Origin: Deltaproteobacteria bacterium
GTDB taxonomy: Bacteria; Desulfobacterota; GWC2-55-46; JADFVP01
Length of the DNA: 64,000 nucleotides
Assembly (NCBI GenBank): GCA_029262515.1
Contig: JAJCZH010000003.1
Location: forward strand, 62,001-126,000
Reading direction: 5' to 3'
Shown here: positions 1 to 8,943 of the stretch, piece by piece
Numbering within the stretch: the stretch's first letter is position 1
Layout: every line of letters starts with the position of its first letter
Position numbers and translations under genes: made by a program
The notes under the pieces: model-generated
The model's input: only the letters and a program-made list of their open reading frames with translations
Told to the model about the DNA's origin: nothing
Database searches by the model: none

Positions 1-749
1 CTCAAGTAGAGGGCGCCTTTTTTCTTCAGTTTATGCCGTTTTACCGTGCCATCCTCTATACCTTTGATTGCATCGACCATTAAAGAGATCCCTATCTTAA
101 CCACCTTTACGTACAGGCTCTCATGGTTGTCATCGGGTGATATCTCAGGGCGGCCCTGAAAGATAATATCACCTTCGTCGATATTTTTATTTATGTGGTG
201 GACGGTAGCGCCTACATATTCTGGCTCGCTGTTATATATTGCCCACATGGTCGTCCAGACGCCTCTGTACTGTTGAGACAGGCCGCCGTGCAGGTTGAGT
301 ATGCCGAGCCTCGGGATCTCTATTACGGGGTTTTTCAGTATGGAGGCACCGCAGACTGCGATAATGTCAGGATCCATCCTTCTAATGATCTCTACATTCC
401 GGGGCGCATTTATATCCCTTACGCCTTCGGTATGAACGATTCTTACTCCGTCCTTCTCGGAAACAGCGAGCCCCTCGTCACCGAAACCATCATAATTGAT
501 TTTTGCCGCCTTATCGAGATAAGCTTTAGAGGCTGACGAACTTCTAAGCTTCCTGACCAGTCCAACAGGGTTTTTTAATCTTCTTACAAGTTTATTGAAC
601 TTTTCAAGAGTACTTGATGCTCTGTGTTGCGTCTCTACAACAACGCCCACGACATTGACAGCCTTCATCAACTGGTTTGCAAAATAGATGTCGGATATGT
701 CGGAACTGACGATTACGACCACTTTTGCCCTGTCGTTCATATTAGTCAT
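1..749 (-). CDS. Formyltransferase-family protein (3' end outside window)
   Basis: The reading frame opens at ATG 749 and is still open at the window edge (249 codons seen). Residues 140-195 match the formyltransferase catalytic core: LNLHGGLSQQYRG (Asn152, His154) followed by DEGDII (Asp194), the Asn-His-Asp triad used by Fmt, GART and sugar formyltransferases with N10-formyl-THF. The N-terminus (KVVVIVSS) fits the first strand of the fold. It starts 4 nt after the radical SAM stop, so it belongs to the EPS operon and probably formylates an amino sugar or other amine of the polysaccharide or of an exported product. Methionyl-tRNA formyltransferase is less likely, because the N-terminal half is divergent and the context is EPS. 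Substrate unknown. Confidence 0.8.
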   Translation of the reverse strand, partial: MTNMNDRAKVVVIVSSDISDIYFANQLMKAVNVVGVVVETQHRASSTLEKFNKLVRRLKNPVGLVRKLRSSSASKAYLDKAAKINYDGFGDEGLAVSEKDGVRIVHTEGVRDINAPRNVEIIRRMDPDIIAVCGASILKNPVIEIPRLGILNLHGGLSQQYRGVWTTMWAIYNSEPEYVGATVHHINKNIDEGDIIFQGRPEISPDDNHESLYVKVVKIGISLMVDAIKGIEDGTVKRHKLKKKGALYL

Positions 750-753
750 CGAT

Positions 754-1893
754 TCACCATAACTTCGAAAGAGCCCTTTTAAAGTAGTAGCTCAGGACTT
801 GCCCGACGCCTGAATAATAGAGGTTAAGGTTACAATTCTTGCAGATCATGATCTGCTTATTTCTCTGGCTCTTTATAAAGAGCTTGTGCCGATCGTTGTT
901 CCATATCTCGGAGACCTTCTCCGTAAGCAGGTTACCAATATGGTAATTATTATACATTAGACACGGTGATACGTTACCTACGGGGTCGACCGTTATAACT
1001 GTAGTACACAACCTGCACTTGGGGATCGAGTGGCTTCCTTTTGTCAAGACTTCATTTGTGATGGTCAGCGGGGCCATATAGTTGACATAGACAGATTTAT
1101 CCGTGCTTTTCATATTTCGCTTGATAACTCTCCAGAACTCCTTTGCCTGTGCTTCCGACATCAGGTTGGAGACATCATCGGTTGGCGTAAAGTAAGGCTC
1201 CGGCAATACTCCGTCAACTGCCGAGGCGTCGATATTCGCCTGGCTGTACTCCTCCATAACGCGCGGGTAGACCGCGTCCACCGGGTAGTTACCCGAGAAG
1301 TCAATAATGTCATCCAGGCTGTCGAAGTTGTTCTTTGATATCGTATTGCAGATGACCACCTTGGTTCTTTTGTCACCGCTGTTCAGTTCTGAGATACTCT
1401 TTATGGCATCCTGCACAAGATTGAAGCCGCCATCTTTACCGCGTATCTCATCATGCTTTGACCCGACGTTGTCGAGTGAGAAGTAGATGGTATCGAGCCC
1501 CGAATCAACAAACCTCTTTACTGTTTCATGGTCTATAGAGATAGAGTTTGTCGGGAAATATGTGCCTATGCCGTTATCTGTACAGAACTGTATTATATCG
1601 AAGATAATATCTTTTCTGAGCAGGGCGTCACCGCCGAATATCTCAATGCTCTTTATTCCATAATCTCTTAGATTGGTCAGTATCTTCTTCCAGTCCTCCC
1701 ACTCAAGTTCAGCGGTCTTATCCGTAACCTCATTTCTCTTCCAGATATTACATGTTTTACACCGGCTCGTGCAGCGATAGGTGAGGTAGATAATAGCGTC
1801 TATTGCATGAACGTCACTTGAACAGGCATCTCTGTGCCTGGCATGAGACAAATTATTGTAAATCTCGGTTATTATACTCATACTCTTTTTCAC
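754..1893 (-). CDS. Radical SAM/SPASM-domain protein
   Basis: This 379-aa protein carries the radical SAM cluster motif CTSRCKTC (Cys41, Cys45, Cys48), the three ligands of the SAM-binding 4Fe-4S cluster. A C-terminal cysteine-rich region (residues about 290-360, including CRLC, PCLM and CKNC) is typical of SPASM domains with auxiliary Fe-S clusters. SPASM enzymes modify peptides, proteins or sugars by radical chemistry. The GTG start at 1893 overlaps the preceding stop by 4 nt (GTGA), which indicates translational coupling; an ATG four codons later (1881) is possible. It sits between a FemAB-like acyltransferase and the formyltransferase, which points to a tailoring role in the exosortase/EPS locus. 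Substrate unknown. Confidence 0.85.
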   Translation of the reverse strand: MKKSMSIITEIYNNLSHARHRDACSSDVHAIDAIIYLTYRCTSRCKTCNIWKRNEVTDKTAELEWEDWKKILTNLRDYGIKSIEIFGGDALLRKDIIFDIIQFCTDNGIGTYFPTNSISIDHETVKRFVDSGLDTIYFSLDNVGSKHDEIRGKDGGFNLVQDAIKSISELNSGDKRTKVVICNTISKNNFDSLDDIIDFSGNYPVDAVYPRVMEEYSQANIDASAVDGVLPEPYFTPTDDVSNLMSEAQAKEFWRVIKRNMKSTDKSVYVNYMAPLTITNEVLTKGSHSIPKCRLCTTVITVDPVGNVSPCLMYNNYHIGNLLTEKVSEIWNNDRHKLFIKSQRNKQIMICKNCNLNLYYSGVGQVLSYYFKRALSKLW

Positions 1894-3062
1894 TTCGCAG
1901 ATATTGCTTTATCTGTCCTCTTTATAAAGAGCCTCTTTACGGCAGGTGAGATCTTCGTGTCAATAAGATGCAAGAGCCTGCCGCAGAGGTTATTGTTGTA
2001 AGCTACTATGTTCACATACCTGTTCGCCTCTTTAGTCCAGTTCTTCTTATAGAAACTGTCTCCGCATCCGAGATCGTATACAGAGTCGGGTTCCTCGAAT
2101 TTACTCTTAACTATATTGAAATCGAGTATCGATCCCGGTGAAAGGTTTCTGTACTCGGTATCGTAATCGGCTGTTATTCCGTAGGTAATGTTGTCGTACT
2201 TGATATGGTACTCATAGGCAACAGGGGTGCCGTCTAAAGCAAGAACCCAGATGTTGACATTATGATGCCCTTTAGAGTCATCCGTAAGCGCAGTATAGAA
2301 CCGGTTGTTACCGTTCTCGCTCGCGATGGAATTGTTTATCTGATGCTTCCACCCTTTTCTGGCAAGCTCCATTACCGAGGAAATTATCTGTTTCAATTCA
2401 GCGGCAGTACTGTATAAGCTGACTTCGGTATTGCCGGTTTTTTTTATCTTGTTCTGCTTGTTCCGTAGCGCCTTTTTAAAACGCGTACTCCTTTCGGCAT
2501 AAAAAGTATCCCAATCGGAGTCTATTGACAGGTAAGGGGAGTTTGCCGAAGACAATTTACTGTACTTGATACTACTCTTACCGAAAAGCTCTTCTACTGT
2601 ACTTATGGCTTTAGATTCCTCCGGTAAACAGCCGAGTTCCATAACCGTCCATTTAAGCTCAATTAGGTAATGGACTATCCTGCTCAGCACGACATCTTTT
2701 TTACCTATGATTATGAAGTTACCGGTAGTCCATGTAGGGTCTCCGATAAAAGATATCTTCTTGAATGAGAGCCCGTACCGTTTGGCGCAACTCACCATCA
2801 TGGGGGCGGCGCCTATTAAGATACCGTTCTCCCTTATGGTTATAACCATAAGGGTATTTTTGGACTCGTGGTAACTGCGCCACCAATTGCTCAGCCACTC
2901 ATGGGTAAGAAAGAGGGAATTGGCTGAACTCCTTTCGAGTAAACCGTTCCATTCATCAGCCATATCCATGAAGGACTCTATACTCTCTATACATTCGAGT
3001 TTCATATTCGTAACGATCTCAAGGTGCTGCTTTCCATTGTCATTAAGAAGTTGCTGTCCCAA
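1890..3062 (-). CDS. FemAB-like GNAT acyltransferase, second copy
   Basis: A 390-aa protein of the FemAB/CelD-type acyltransferase group (Acetyltransf_6) that recurs in XrtA/PEP-CTERM loci. Hallmarks are the N-terminal ADEWNGLL and HEWLSNWW segments and the C-terminal half LSPGSILDFNIV followed by YDLGCGDSFYKKNWTKE. Members transfer acyl or aminoacyl groups to peptidoglycan or polysaccharide. It is a diverged paralogue of the gene just upstream (3043-4197), which it overlaps by 20 nt. The TTG start at 3062 has GAGGG just upstream; an ATG at 3005 would give an N-terminus that aligns better with the paralogue, so the true start is uncertain. Confidence 0.8.
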   Translation of the reverse strand: MGQQLLNDNGKQHLEIVTNMKLECIESIESFMDMADEWNGLLERSSANSLFLTHEWLSNWWRSYHESKNTLMVITIRENGILIGAAPMMVSCAKRYGLSFKKISFIGDPTWTTGNFIIIGKKDVVLSRIVHYLIELKWTVMELGCLPEESKAISTVEELFGKSSIKYSKLSSANSPYLSIDSDWDTFYAERSTRFKKALRNKQNKIKKTGNTEVSLYSTAAELKQIISSVMELARKGWKHQINNSIASENGNNRFYTALTDDSKGHHNVNIWVLALDGTPVAYEYHIKYDNITYGITADYDTEYRNLSPGSILDFNIVKSKFEEPDSVYDLGCGDSFYKKNWTKEANRYVNIVAYNNNLCGRLLHLIDTKISPAVKRLFIKRTDKAISAK

Positions 3063-4197
3063 GGTCCCTCTGTCTTAAAAAATCTATAAAAAACTTTACT
3101 TTAATTTCCATTCTCTTTAGTGCCTTCATCAGTCCGGGGCGGGCAAGGTAGATATCGCACAGAAAGCGACTCTCTTTTGCCAATCTCTTTTTATACTGAT
3201 CAGTAGAGCCCATCATGAGAAAATCGTACTCCTCAATTCCTGCATCTATTGCTTCATGTATAGCATTATCGTGCAGAAGCAGGCCAGGGGATAGACCCGG
3301 GGCAACCTCTGTGTTGAGACCTGACTGAAAAAAAGATATTTTATTATTATACCTGATATTGAATACCGCTGCTGCAGGGCGTCCCGATACCTCGCAGAAA
3401 TAAAGATCGAGATCACCGTTCTTCAACATCTCAATCGCTATTGACTTAAGAAAACCCTTAAAGCGTCCTGTTTCGAACGAACCTGGCTGGCTTCGGCTTT
3501 TCCAACGAACGGTATGGAGTTTTACAAACTCTTTAAAATCCGTGTCCAGCTCCTCTGCGTTACTTGTCCTTCTGTAACGGACGGTATTACTCTCGGCAAT
3601 ACGCCTCTGGTCACGCCTTATTTTCGACCTTGTTGATGAGCCGAGCTGCATCATGTACTCTTTATAAGTACCGGGAAGCTTGATGTAAGGACTTTCAAAC
3701 TCTCTGCTCTTCATATAGAGGATACTCTCTTTTGCAGCGCACTCTTTTAACAAAAGGGTAGATTCGGATGAGGTATCGACCTTGTGAAGAAGGAGGTCAT
3801 CAGAGAGGTCTTCAGCTATTACGGTCTCAAGTACGCTCTCTACTACAAGCAATTTATCCTTCTTTGTTGAAATAATATCCTGAAATTCCGATACCAGGCT
3901 CTTTTCATCGCTGCCGATAAAAAGCATCCTTCTGTAAGTAAATAGCTTTTTCCACTCTTTTGTTATTCGGTAGAAAGGCGCAATGCCTATTATTTCATCG
4001 GCCCTGTATATAAGAATAATCGAGAGCGATGTCTTGTCGGTGCCGTAGGTATTCCACCATAACCAGAGCCATTCCCAGGTCATACATACGACGTTTGAAT
4101 CGGACTGCCGCAACAACCCGTTCCACTGCTCTTTCAACTTACCAAATTCCTCTTTCGTGGTAAGCACCTCTGTTCTTATATTACCTTTTTCTGGCAT
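3043..4197 (-). CDS. FemAB-like GNAT acyltransferase, first copy
   Basis: A 384-aa member of the same acyltransferase group as its downstream neighbour. It shares KEQWNGLL and WEWLWLWW near the N-terminus and PGLSPGLLLHDNAI plus YDFLMMGSTDQYKKRLAKE near the C-terminus. It starts 8 nt after the exosortase stop. FemAB-like proteins are known partners of exosortase A loci, where their exact substrate is not established; acylation of the EPS or of cell-wall peptide is the usual proposal. Two tandem copies suggest two acceptors or sequential additions. Confidence 0.8.
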   Translation of the reverse strand: MPEKGNIRTEVLTTKEEFGKLKEQWNGLLRQSDSNVVCMTWEWLWLWWNTYGTDKTSLSIILIYRADEIIGIAPFYRITKEWKKLFTYRRMLFIGSDEKSLVSEFQDIISTKKDKLLVVESVLETVIAEDLSDDLLLHKVDTSSESTLLLKECAAKESILYMKSREFESPYIKLPGTYKEYMMQLGSSTRSKIRRDQRRIAESNTVRYRRTSNAEELDTDFKEFVKLHTVRWKSRSQPGSFETGRFKGFLKSIAIEMLKNGDLDLYFCEVSGRPAAAVFNIRYNNKISFFQSGLNTEVAPGLSPGLLLHDNAIHEAIDAGIEEYDFLMMGSTDQYKKRLAKESRFLCDIYLARPGLMKALKRMEIKVKFFIDFLRQRDLGTATS

Positions 4198-4205
4198 AAG
4201 GGGTG

Positions 4206-5735
4206 TTATAACCGGTTCAGCACTTCTTTTATGAATGTTTCAACTTCACCCTGCTTGCTCATAGGGTCTTTATTTTCTTCTATATCGATTGTGACCATTA
4301 TAAGAGCTCCGTTGGTCTGCCTGTCTATGAGTGAGTGCCAAGACAGGTAGAGCTTGGATAAAAACCGATCGGCTACGGTTTTACCGTTCATCTCGTACCA
4401 GAAGTATGTAAGACTCTTGCCGGTACTTGTTTCTGTTACTACTCTATTGACCTCTATAGGCTCGTGCGCCGAAGAGGTCTCCGTAAAAAGCTTGATCTTT
4501 GTAGCTCCTTCATGCAGATGATCTAAGTTATAAGAGACAATTTCCTTGCCTTGTACCTGGTATGAATAGTAAGCGACATAGAGACGTACGACTCTGTTGC
4601 GGTAATTTCTAAAAGTCCGCAAAAGTTCCTCATCAACACCACTAAGTCTTACTGGCATCGATTTGTCGCCGGTAGGTATCTCTAACCACCCGGGCAGGTT
4701 AGAGTAGGCAGTAGCGAGCGGAGTAGCGGGGGGAACGGGCAGTGGTGTGTGAAAGTTGACTATAGTACCGAGGATGAAGAGCCCGGCAAGCGCTACTATG
4801 TAAGGGAGCCTTGGGTACGGCTTGCCCGTACTCTGCCTGTTTGTGCTGTCCGTAGGCTCGACGGTCTCCGCTTCTCTGCTCTTTCTTTTGTCAGATAGAA
4901 CCCATACACCGATGAACAGAAATATATAACCTGCAACCGCAACAAACATGGCATGTAGCGTGTGGAGCGGCCCATGAAGATCTCCCGACAGGTCGTAATA
5001 AGCCAAGGTACCTATCAGCGCAACGCGAACACCGTTTGCAATAACAGCCATTATCAGCCCATAGACAATGAGAAGAATCCGTCTTTTCCAGCTATTTAAA
5101 GCTATATAAGCGAGTGGAATCCCTATAGCGGCAACAGCGATAAGGTAGTTTACACCGCTACAGACCTTTGCAACCTCAAGCGTAATATTCGGTAGTTCGA
5201 TATAGATCGCCTCTCTGTAAGCCGCTATTCCGATGAATTGCATTAGCTCGGTGCCTATATAAGCTGAAATGTACTGAAACGGCTCATGCAGTCTCTGAGT
5301 GAGGAGATCCCAGGAGGTAAGCATAAATAGCATATAGAGAACGGGAAAGAGCAGGGTCAATAGAAACTCGGTGCCGAGTAACAGAAGCAGTGTTCCGTTA
5401 AGGGCCACGATAAGCGAAAGCTCTTGCAAGGCGAGCAGGCCGCCGAGATTACCTGCAAGGTATAACAGAAGTGAGAATAACAGCAGCGGAGCCCCGGCAC
5501 AAAGGTTTGGCGAGGTTTGAATCCTGGCTAACCTGTGCCTCCGGTCCCATATAAGGTAGCCGCTTATGATTAGAACCAAAATGCCGTGGGAGTAACTCGC
5601 ATTGCCGTACCACGATTTTAACAGGCTGAACAGGACCCCGGCAAAAGAGTAGATGAAGAAGACGGCAACAACAAAGGAGGCTAACAAAAACCTCCTGTGC
5701 GATTCAATTAGATAAGGGGGCCTTAGTGTACTCAT
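4206..5735 (-). CDS. xrtA: Exosortase A fused to EpsI domain
   Basis: A 509-aa polytopic membrane protein. Residues 15-285 are hydrophobic with many helices and contain the exosortase catalytic residues: Cys192 in VCSGV, Arg237 in NGVRV and His258/His261 in LHTLHAM. The C-terminal part (about 310-509) is a periplasmic EpsI-type domain, the normal architecture of XrtA. Exosortases cleave PEP-CTERM signals on exported proteins, by analogy with sortases. The ATG at 5735 overlaps the deacetylase stop (ATGA). Its neighbours (deacetylase, FemAB, Wzz, TIGR03013-type transferase) are the standard XrtA companions. No protein with a C-terminal PEP-CTERM signal is encoded in the window, so its substrates must lie elsewhere. 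Confidence 0.93.
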   Translation of the reverse strand: MSTLRPPYLIESHRRFLLASFVVAVFFIYSFAGVLFSLLKSWYGNASYSHGILVLIISGYLIWDRRHRLARIQTSPNLCAGAPLLLFSLLLYLAGNLGGLLALQELSLIVALNGTLLLLLGTEFLLTLLFPVLYMLFMLTSWDLLTQRLHEPFQYISAYIGTELMQFIGIAAYREAIYIELPNITLEVAKVCSGVNYLIAVAAIGIPLAYIALNSWKRRILLIVYGLIMAVIANGVRVALIGTLAYYDLSGDLHGPLHTLHAMFVAVAGYIFLFIGVWVLSDKRKSREAETVEPTDSTNRQSTGKPYPRLPYIVALAGLFILGTIVNFHTPLPVPPATPLATAYSNLPGWLEIPTGDKSMPVRLSGVDEELLRTFRNYRNRVVRLYVAYYSYQVQGKEIVSYNLDHLHEGATKIKLFTETSSAHEPIEVNRVVTETSTGKSLTYFWYEMNGKTVADRFLSKLYLSWHSLIDRQTNGALIMVTIDIEENKDPMSKQGEVETFIKEVLNRL

Positions 5736-6589
5736 ATGCTCCCCCTGATCGATTCGATCTCTTGTGCGTAAACTACTTTTACCGGTGCAAAATCGAAGCT
5801 GCCCACAAGGTTCTTCAGCTTCTGTTCCGTATTCTTAATATTCACATGATGCCTGAAGACAGACAGCTTGCTGCCGTTTATACGGGGCTGACCCGGGTCG
5901 AGCTCCCAAGGATGGAGATATATAATCGCAGGCCTGTTTTCTTTTCTGTTTATGGAGCCTATACCCCACTTGATAAATCTAAGCGGTAGAAGTCTCAAGT
6001 AACCGCCTCCGGCAATTGGCAGGTTGCGCCCAATGAGCCGAACTGTAGAGAGCGGTAACTCCACAATCCTTTGAGAGTTTTGTAATTCAACTACCTTGCT
6101 GAATCGGTCGAACTCGTGATAACCGTACCGGTCATGCCGTATCGGAAAGATACTCGAGTCGTAAAGAAAACCCTCTTCCGCCAAAATATCTAAAGCCCAC
6201 AATGAGCGCTTTGTTACCGAATAGCTTGCAGCCCTGTACCCTATAATCTCGGCGCCGATCACATCCTCAATTATCTTCTTGGTCGTCCGGGTATCTTCCT
6301 TGAAGACCTCGGGAGTGAGATCATAGACGAGGCGATGAGAATAGCCGTGAGAAGCGAGTTCATGCCCTCTGTCGAATATCTTTCTTATAAGAGAAGGGTA
6401 ACGCTCCGCTATCCAGCCGAGCGTAAAGAAGGTAGCTTTTGTTTCATACTCATCTAGCAGGTCGAGAAGCAGCTCGGTATTCCTCTCTACGCGGGATTCG
6501 TATTGCGACCACTCTTCGATCTTTACGATTCCGGCAAAGGCCGAGACCATAAAGTAATCTTCAACGTCTATAGTAAGCGCATTATGCAT
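5732..6589 (-). CDS. XrtA-associated polysaccharide deacetylase
   Basis: This 285-aa NodB-fold deacetylase opens with the typical XrtA-locus N-terminus ALTIDVEDYF (metal-binding Asp in motif 1). It has the metal-binding HxxxH (SHGYSH, His81 and His85), GYRAASYS as motif 3, and a DUF3473-type C-terminus with YLHPWELDPGQPR. It would remove N-acetyl groups from the EPS during or after export. It is translationally coupled to xrtA (ATGA overlap). A 179-nt gap separates it from the NusG-like gene upstream; no clear Shine-Dalgarno is visible before the ATG at 6589. Confidence 0.9.
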   Translation of the reverse strand: MHNALTIDVEDYFMVSAFAGIVKIEEWSQYESRVERNTELLLDLLDEYETKATFFTLGWIAERYPSLIRKIFDRGHELASHGYSHRLVYDLTPEVFKEDTRTTKKIIEDVIGAEIIGYRAASYSVTKRSLWALDILAEEGFLYDSSIFPIRHDRYGYHEFDRFSKVVELQNSQRIVELPLSTVRLIGRNLPIAGGGYLRLLPLRFIKWGIGSINRKENRPAIIYLHPWELDPGQPRINGSKLSVFRHHVNIKNTEQKLKNLVGSFDFAPVKVVYAQEIESIRGSI

Positions 6590-6768
6590 TATAAATGGGT
6601 GTAATAGATTACCAGGTCGTCTACGCCGGGCGGGCTGCCGCCATTCAGGTACACTTTAGGAGCAGCGCCTGTGAAAGATGTGAATTCAATTGTAGCTCTC
6701 AGATACAAAAAACGTCTGCAAGAAGAGCTTCTCTTTCTATAATTGAACTGCGGCAATACGAATATATC

Positions 6769-7257
6769 TTATATTCTGCCTAGCAGTGCGGGGTCTATAA
6801 CTACCCGTGCGTCAATCTCTTTTAAAAGAATGCTTACTCGCTCCATGCCGGATAGACCGGCTACGAAGACTCCGCTCAGGCCGAAGAAAGGGCCGCCCTT
6901 AACCTCAACCTCTTCACCCGATGCAAACTCCACAGGGGAGGTGGTGAGTTCTCCGCTCTCCATACGGTTCTTTATGCTCTCGATAATACTATGATCTACC
7001 GGCGCAGGCGCTTCTTCGAACCCGACAATTTTACTAACCCCCCTGGCATACTTCACCAGACGATGGTTTTCCATAAGGTCGAATTTCACAAAGAGATAAT
7101 TCGGGAATAGAGGTGAGACGACTTCTTTTGCTCTGCGCCTGAGTGTCTTGCGTTCCCGTAGTTTCGGGTTAAAAACCTCAAGACCAAACTCCGCGAGTCT
7201 ATCGGCAACAAGGTCCTCCTGCTTAGGTTTTGTATATATTAGGTACCAGTTAAGCAT
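6769..7257 (-). CDS. NusG paralogue (specialised antiterminator)
   Basis: A 162-aa protein from the ATG at 7257, chosen because the sequence from MLNWYLIYTKP matches the conserved beginning of NusG/RfaH proteins; the frame stays open further upstream to 7350 but that extension has no family similarity. Residues 2-95 form the NGN domain that contacts RNA polymerase. About residues 105-150 form a KOW domain (FASGEEVEVKGGPFFGLSG). Specialised NusG paralogues (RfaH, LoaP, UpxY) occur in polysaccharide loci and allow transcription of long operons. Its place inside the EPS locus suggests it promotes elongation through the downstream deacetylase-xrtA-FemAB-rSAM genes. Confidence 0.85.
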   Translation of the reverse strand: MLNWYLIYTKPKQEDLVADRLAEFGLEVFNPKLRERKTLRRRAKEVVSPLFPNYLFVKFDLMENHRLVKYARGVSKIVGFEEAPAPVDHSIIESIKNRMESGELTTSPVEFASGEEVEVKGGPFFGLSGVFVAGLSGMERVSILLKEIDARVVIDPALLGRI

Positions 7258-7538
7258 AATATATTGCCGATCTGATTTATTAACACAACCCGTATTGTCG
7301 CCGTATGGCATCGAAAGGGAGAGCCTGATTAAATATGAAATTAGTGTCACAAGCCGGTTCTAATCCGGTAGTAATTACTTCGGCATAACCGTGTAAAACT
7401 GTACCTGTGGTGGTGTAATAATGATAGAGAGTTTGGTGTCGTGAAGCGGGTTTTTTTACTGTAGGTATTCTAAAGGGTTATGCTTGTTGTGACGTTCTTT
7501 TTAACGACAGTTGGAGCCGTTATGCAAAGGCAGTTCGG
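7258..7538 (-). other. 281-nt untranslated gap before the NusG-like gene
   Basis: This is the largest gap inside the EPS locus, between the sugar transferase stop and the NusG-like start. No gene with a believable ribosome binding site is visible. It contains a short CCGG...CCGG inverted repeat at about 7354-7368 and no convincing terminator with a T-run on the minus strand. It may hold a promoter or a leader RNA for the NusG-like gene. I found no match to the E. coli ops or JUMPstart elements by eye. Confidence 0.4.
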
Positions 7539-8933
7539 TTACCTTGCGCCCGAGCCTGAAAAAACAACCTTAATAGTCCAGAAGATGATCATCGCATCGA
7601 GAAGCGGAGACATGTTTTTAATGTAATAGATATCGAACTGGAGCTTCTCGAGGGCATCCTGCACAGAGGCGCCGTACGGGTATTTAATCTGCGCCCAGCC
7701 TGTGATTCCAGGCTTTGTAACCGAGCGCATTTCGTAGTACGGTATTACCTCCTTGAGTTTATTTACAAAGTAAGGCCTCTCAGGTCTCGGCCCAACGAAG
7801 CTCATGTCTCCTTTTATTACGTTAATAAGCTGCGGCAACTCATCTATACGTGTCTTTCTAATAAACCTTCCAACTCTCGTTACCCGGTCGTCTGCTGAGC
7901 CAGCCCATACAGGGCCGGTGCCCTCCTCAGCATCCTGACGCATTGAACGGAACTTATAAATATCAAAGAGCTTGCTGTTTTCACCTACACGCTCCTGTTT
8001 GAAGATAACAGGTCCCTTGGATTCGAGTTTAATAATAATTGCCGCAATCACCATTATCGGTACAGCAACGATAAAGACAAAAGCCGAAAGTGTGATATCA
8101 AAAAAGCGCTTTAATATTTTCCGGCTGCGGAGCGACTTAAAGCCGTCGGAAAAGACCATCCAGCTCGGTTTGAGATGGTCGAGGGGAATCTTGCCTGTCG
8201 CGCGCTCTCTAAATGTTTCTCCCTCCTCAACCGTAATACCGCGCAGTTTACAGTCGAGCAGCGCGGACATCGGCAGCTTCGCTCTTCTGTCATTGAGGGC
8301 TATTATAATCCGGTCTATACGCTCGCTTGCAGCAACTCGCGCAATATCTCCGTAACCTCCGACAACGCCGGGGTTAACAACCGAGGTTCCGAGTTTCGCA
8401 GGATCGTCGTCGATAAAACCGATAAGCTGCATGCCATGAACATTCTGCTTATAAATGTCGAAACCGATATTCTTGGCAAGCTCTCCCGAGCCGATTATCA
8501 GCACCCGGTTACTCGGCAGTTCAACCGATATGTATCTTGAAAATATCATTCTCCAGAAGAAGATTACCAGAGGCAGAAATATTGCGGTACCCAGCTGTAT
8601 TCCTCTCCATGCTTTAAGGGAGGGCAGGATATAAAAGAGACAGAAGAGAATAATCGTGGCTACCACTGTTGCCTTTATCAGACGGTAGACCATGTGCCTG
8701 TTTGGGTGGTAGAACTCTGGCGCGTACATGTTGAAATAGTAGTAGGTAAGCGAGTACGTTACCGTCAACACGATAGTCTTTATGAACTGGGGATCATAGG
8801 AAAAGATCGCATCGCCTGCAAAGCTGAACCTAAGTGCCGTGATCAGCATAACGCTCAGGAATAAGAGTACAGTCTCGGAGATAAAGATAAAGACCGTCTT
8901 TGCTGAGAAGTACCTGTTAAAAAAATGGAACAC
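7539..8933 (-). CDS. Undecaprenyl-phosphate sugar phosphotransferase (XrtA type)
   Basis: A 464-aa initiating glycosyltransferase of the polyprenyl glycosylphosphotransferase family, most like the XrtA-associated TIGR03013 group. N-terminal transmembrane helices (residues 10-130) are followed by a Rossmann-like domain (RVLIIGSGELAKNIG) and the C-terminal bacterial sugar transferase domain with RFFDITLS, GPVIFKQERVG, YKFRSM and RTRIDELPQL-like RKTRIDELPQL. The enzyme loads the first sugar phosphate onto undecaprenyl phosphate at the inner membrane to start EPS synthesis. It lies 10 nt after the BY-kinase gene, in the same transcript. Confidence 0.9.
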   Translation of the reverse strand: MFHFFNRYFSAKTVFIFISETVLLFLSVMLITALRFSFAGDAIFSYDPQFIKTIVLTVTYSLTYYYFNMYAPEFYHPNRHMVYRLIKATVVATIILFCLFYILPSLKAWRGIQLGTAIFLPLVIFFWRMIFSRYISVELPSNRVLIIGSGELAKNIGFDIYKQNVHGMQLIGFIDDDPAKLGTSVVNPGVVGGYGDIARVAASERIDRIIIALNDRRAKLPMSALLDCKLRGITVEEGETFRERATGKIPLDHLKPSWMVFSDGFKSLRSRKILKRFFDITLSAFVFIVAVPIMVIAAIIIKLESKGPVIFKQERVGENSKLFDIYKFRSMRQDAEEGTGPVWAGSADDRVTRVGRFIRKTRIDELPQLINVIKGDMSFVGPRPERPYFVNKLKEVIPYYEMRSVTKPGITGWAQIKYPYGASVQDALEKLQFDIYYIKNMSPLLDAMIIFWTIKVVFSGSGAR

Positions 8934-8943
8934 AGCAAAACCC

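Noticed and set aside
195-536. Plus-strand 113-codon frame
   Set aside because: It is the antisense of the formyltransferase gene, whose protein shows clear catalytic motifs on the minus strand.
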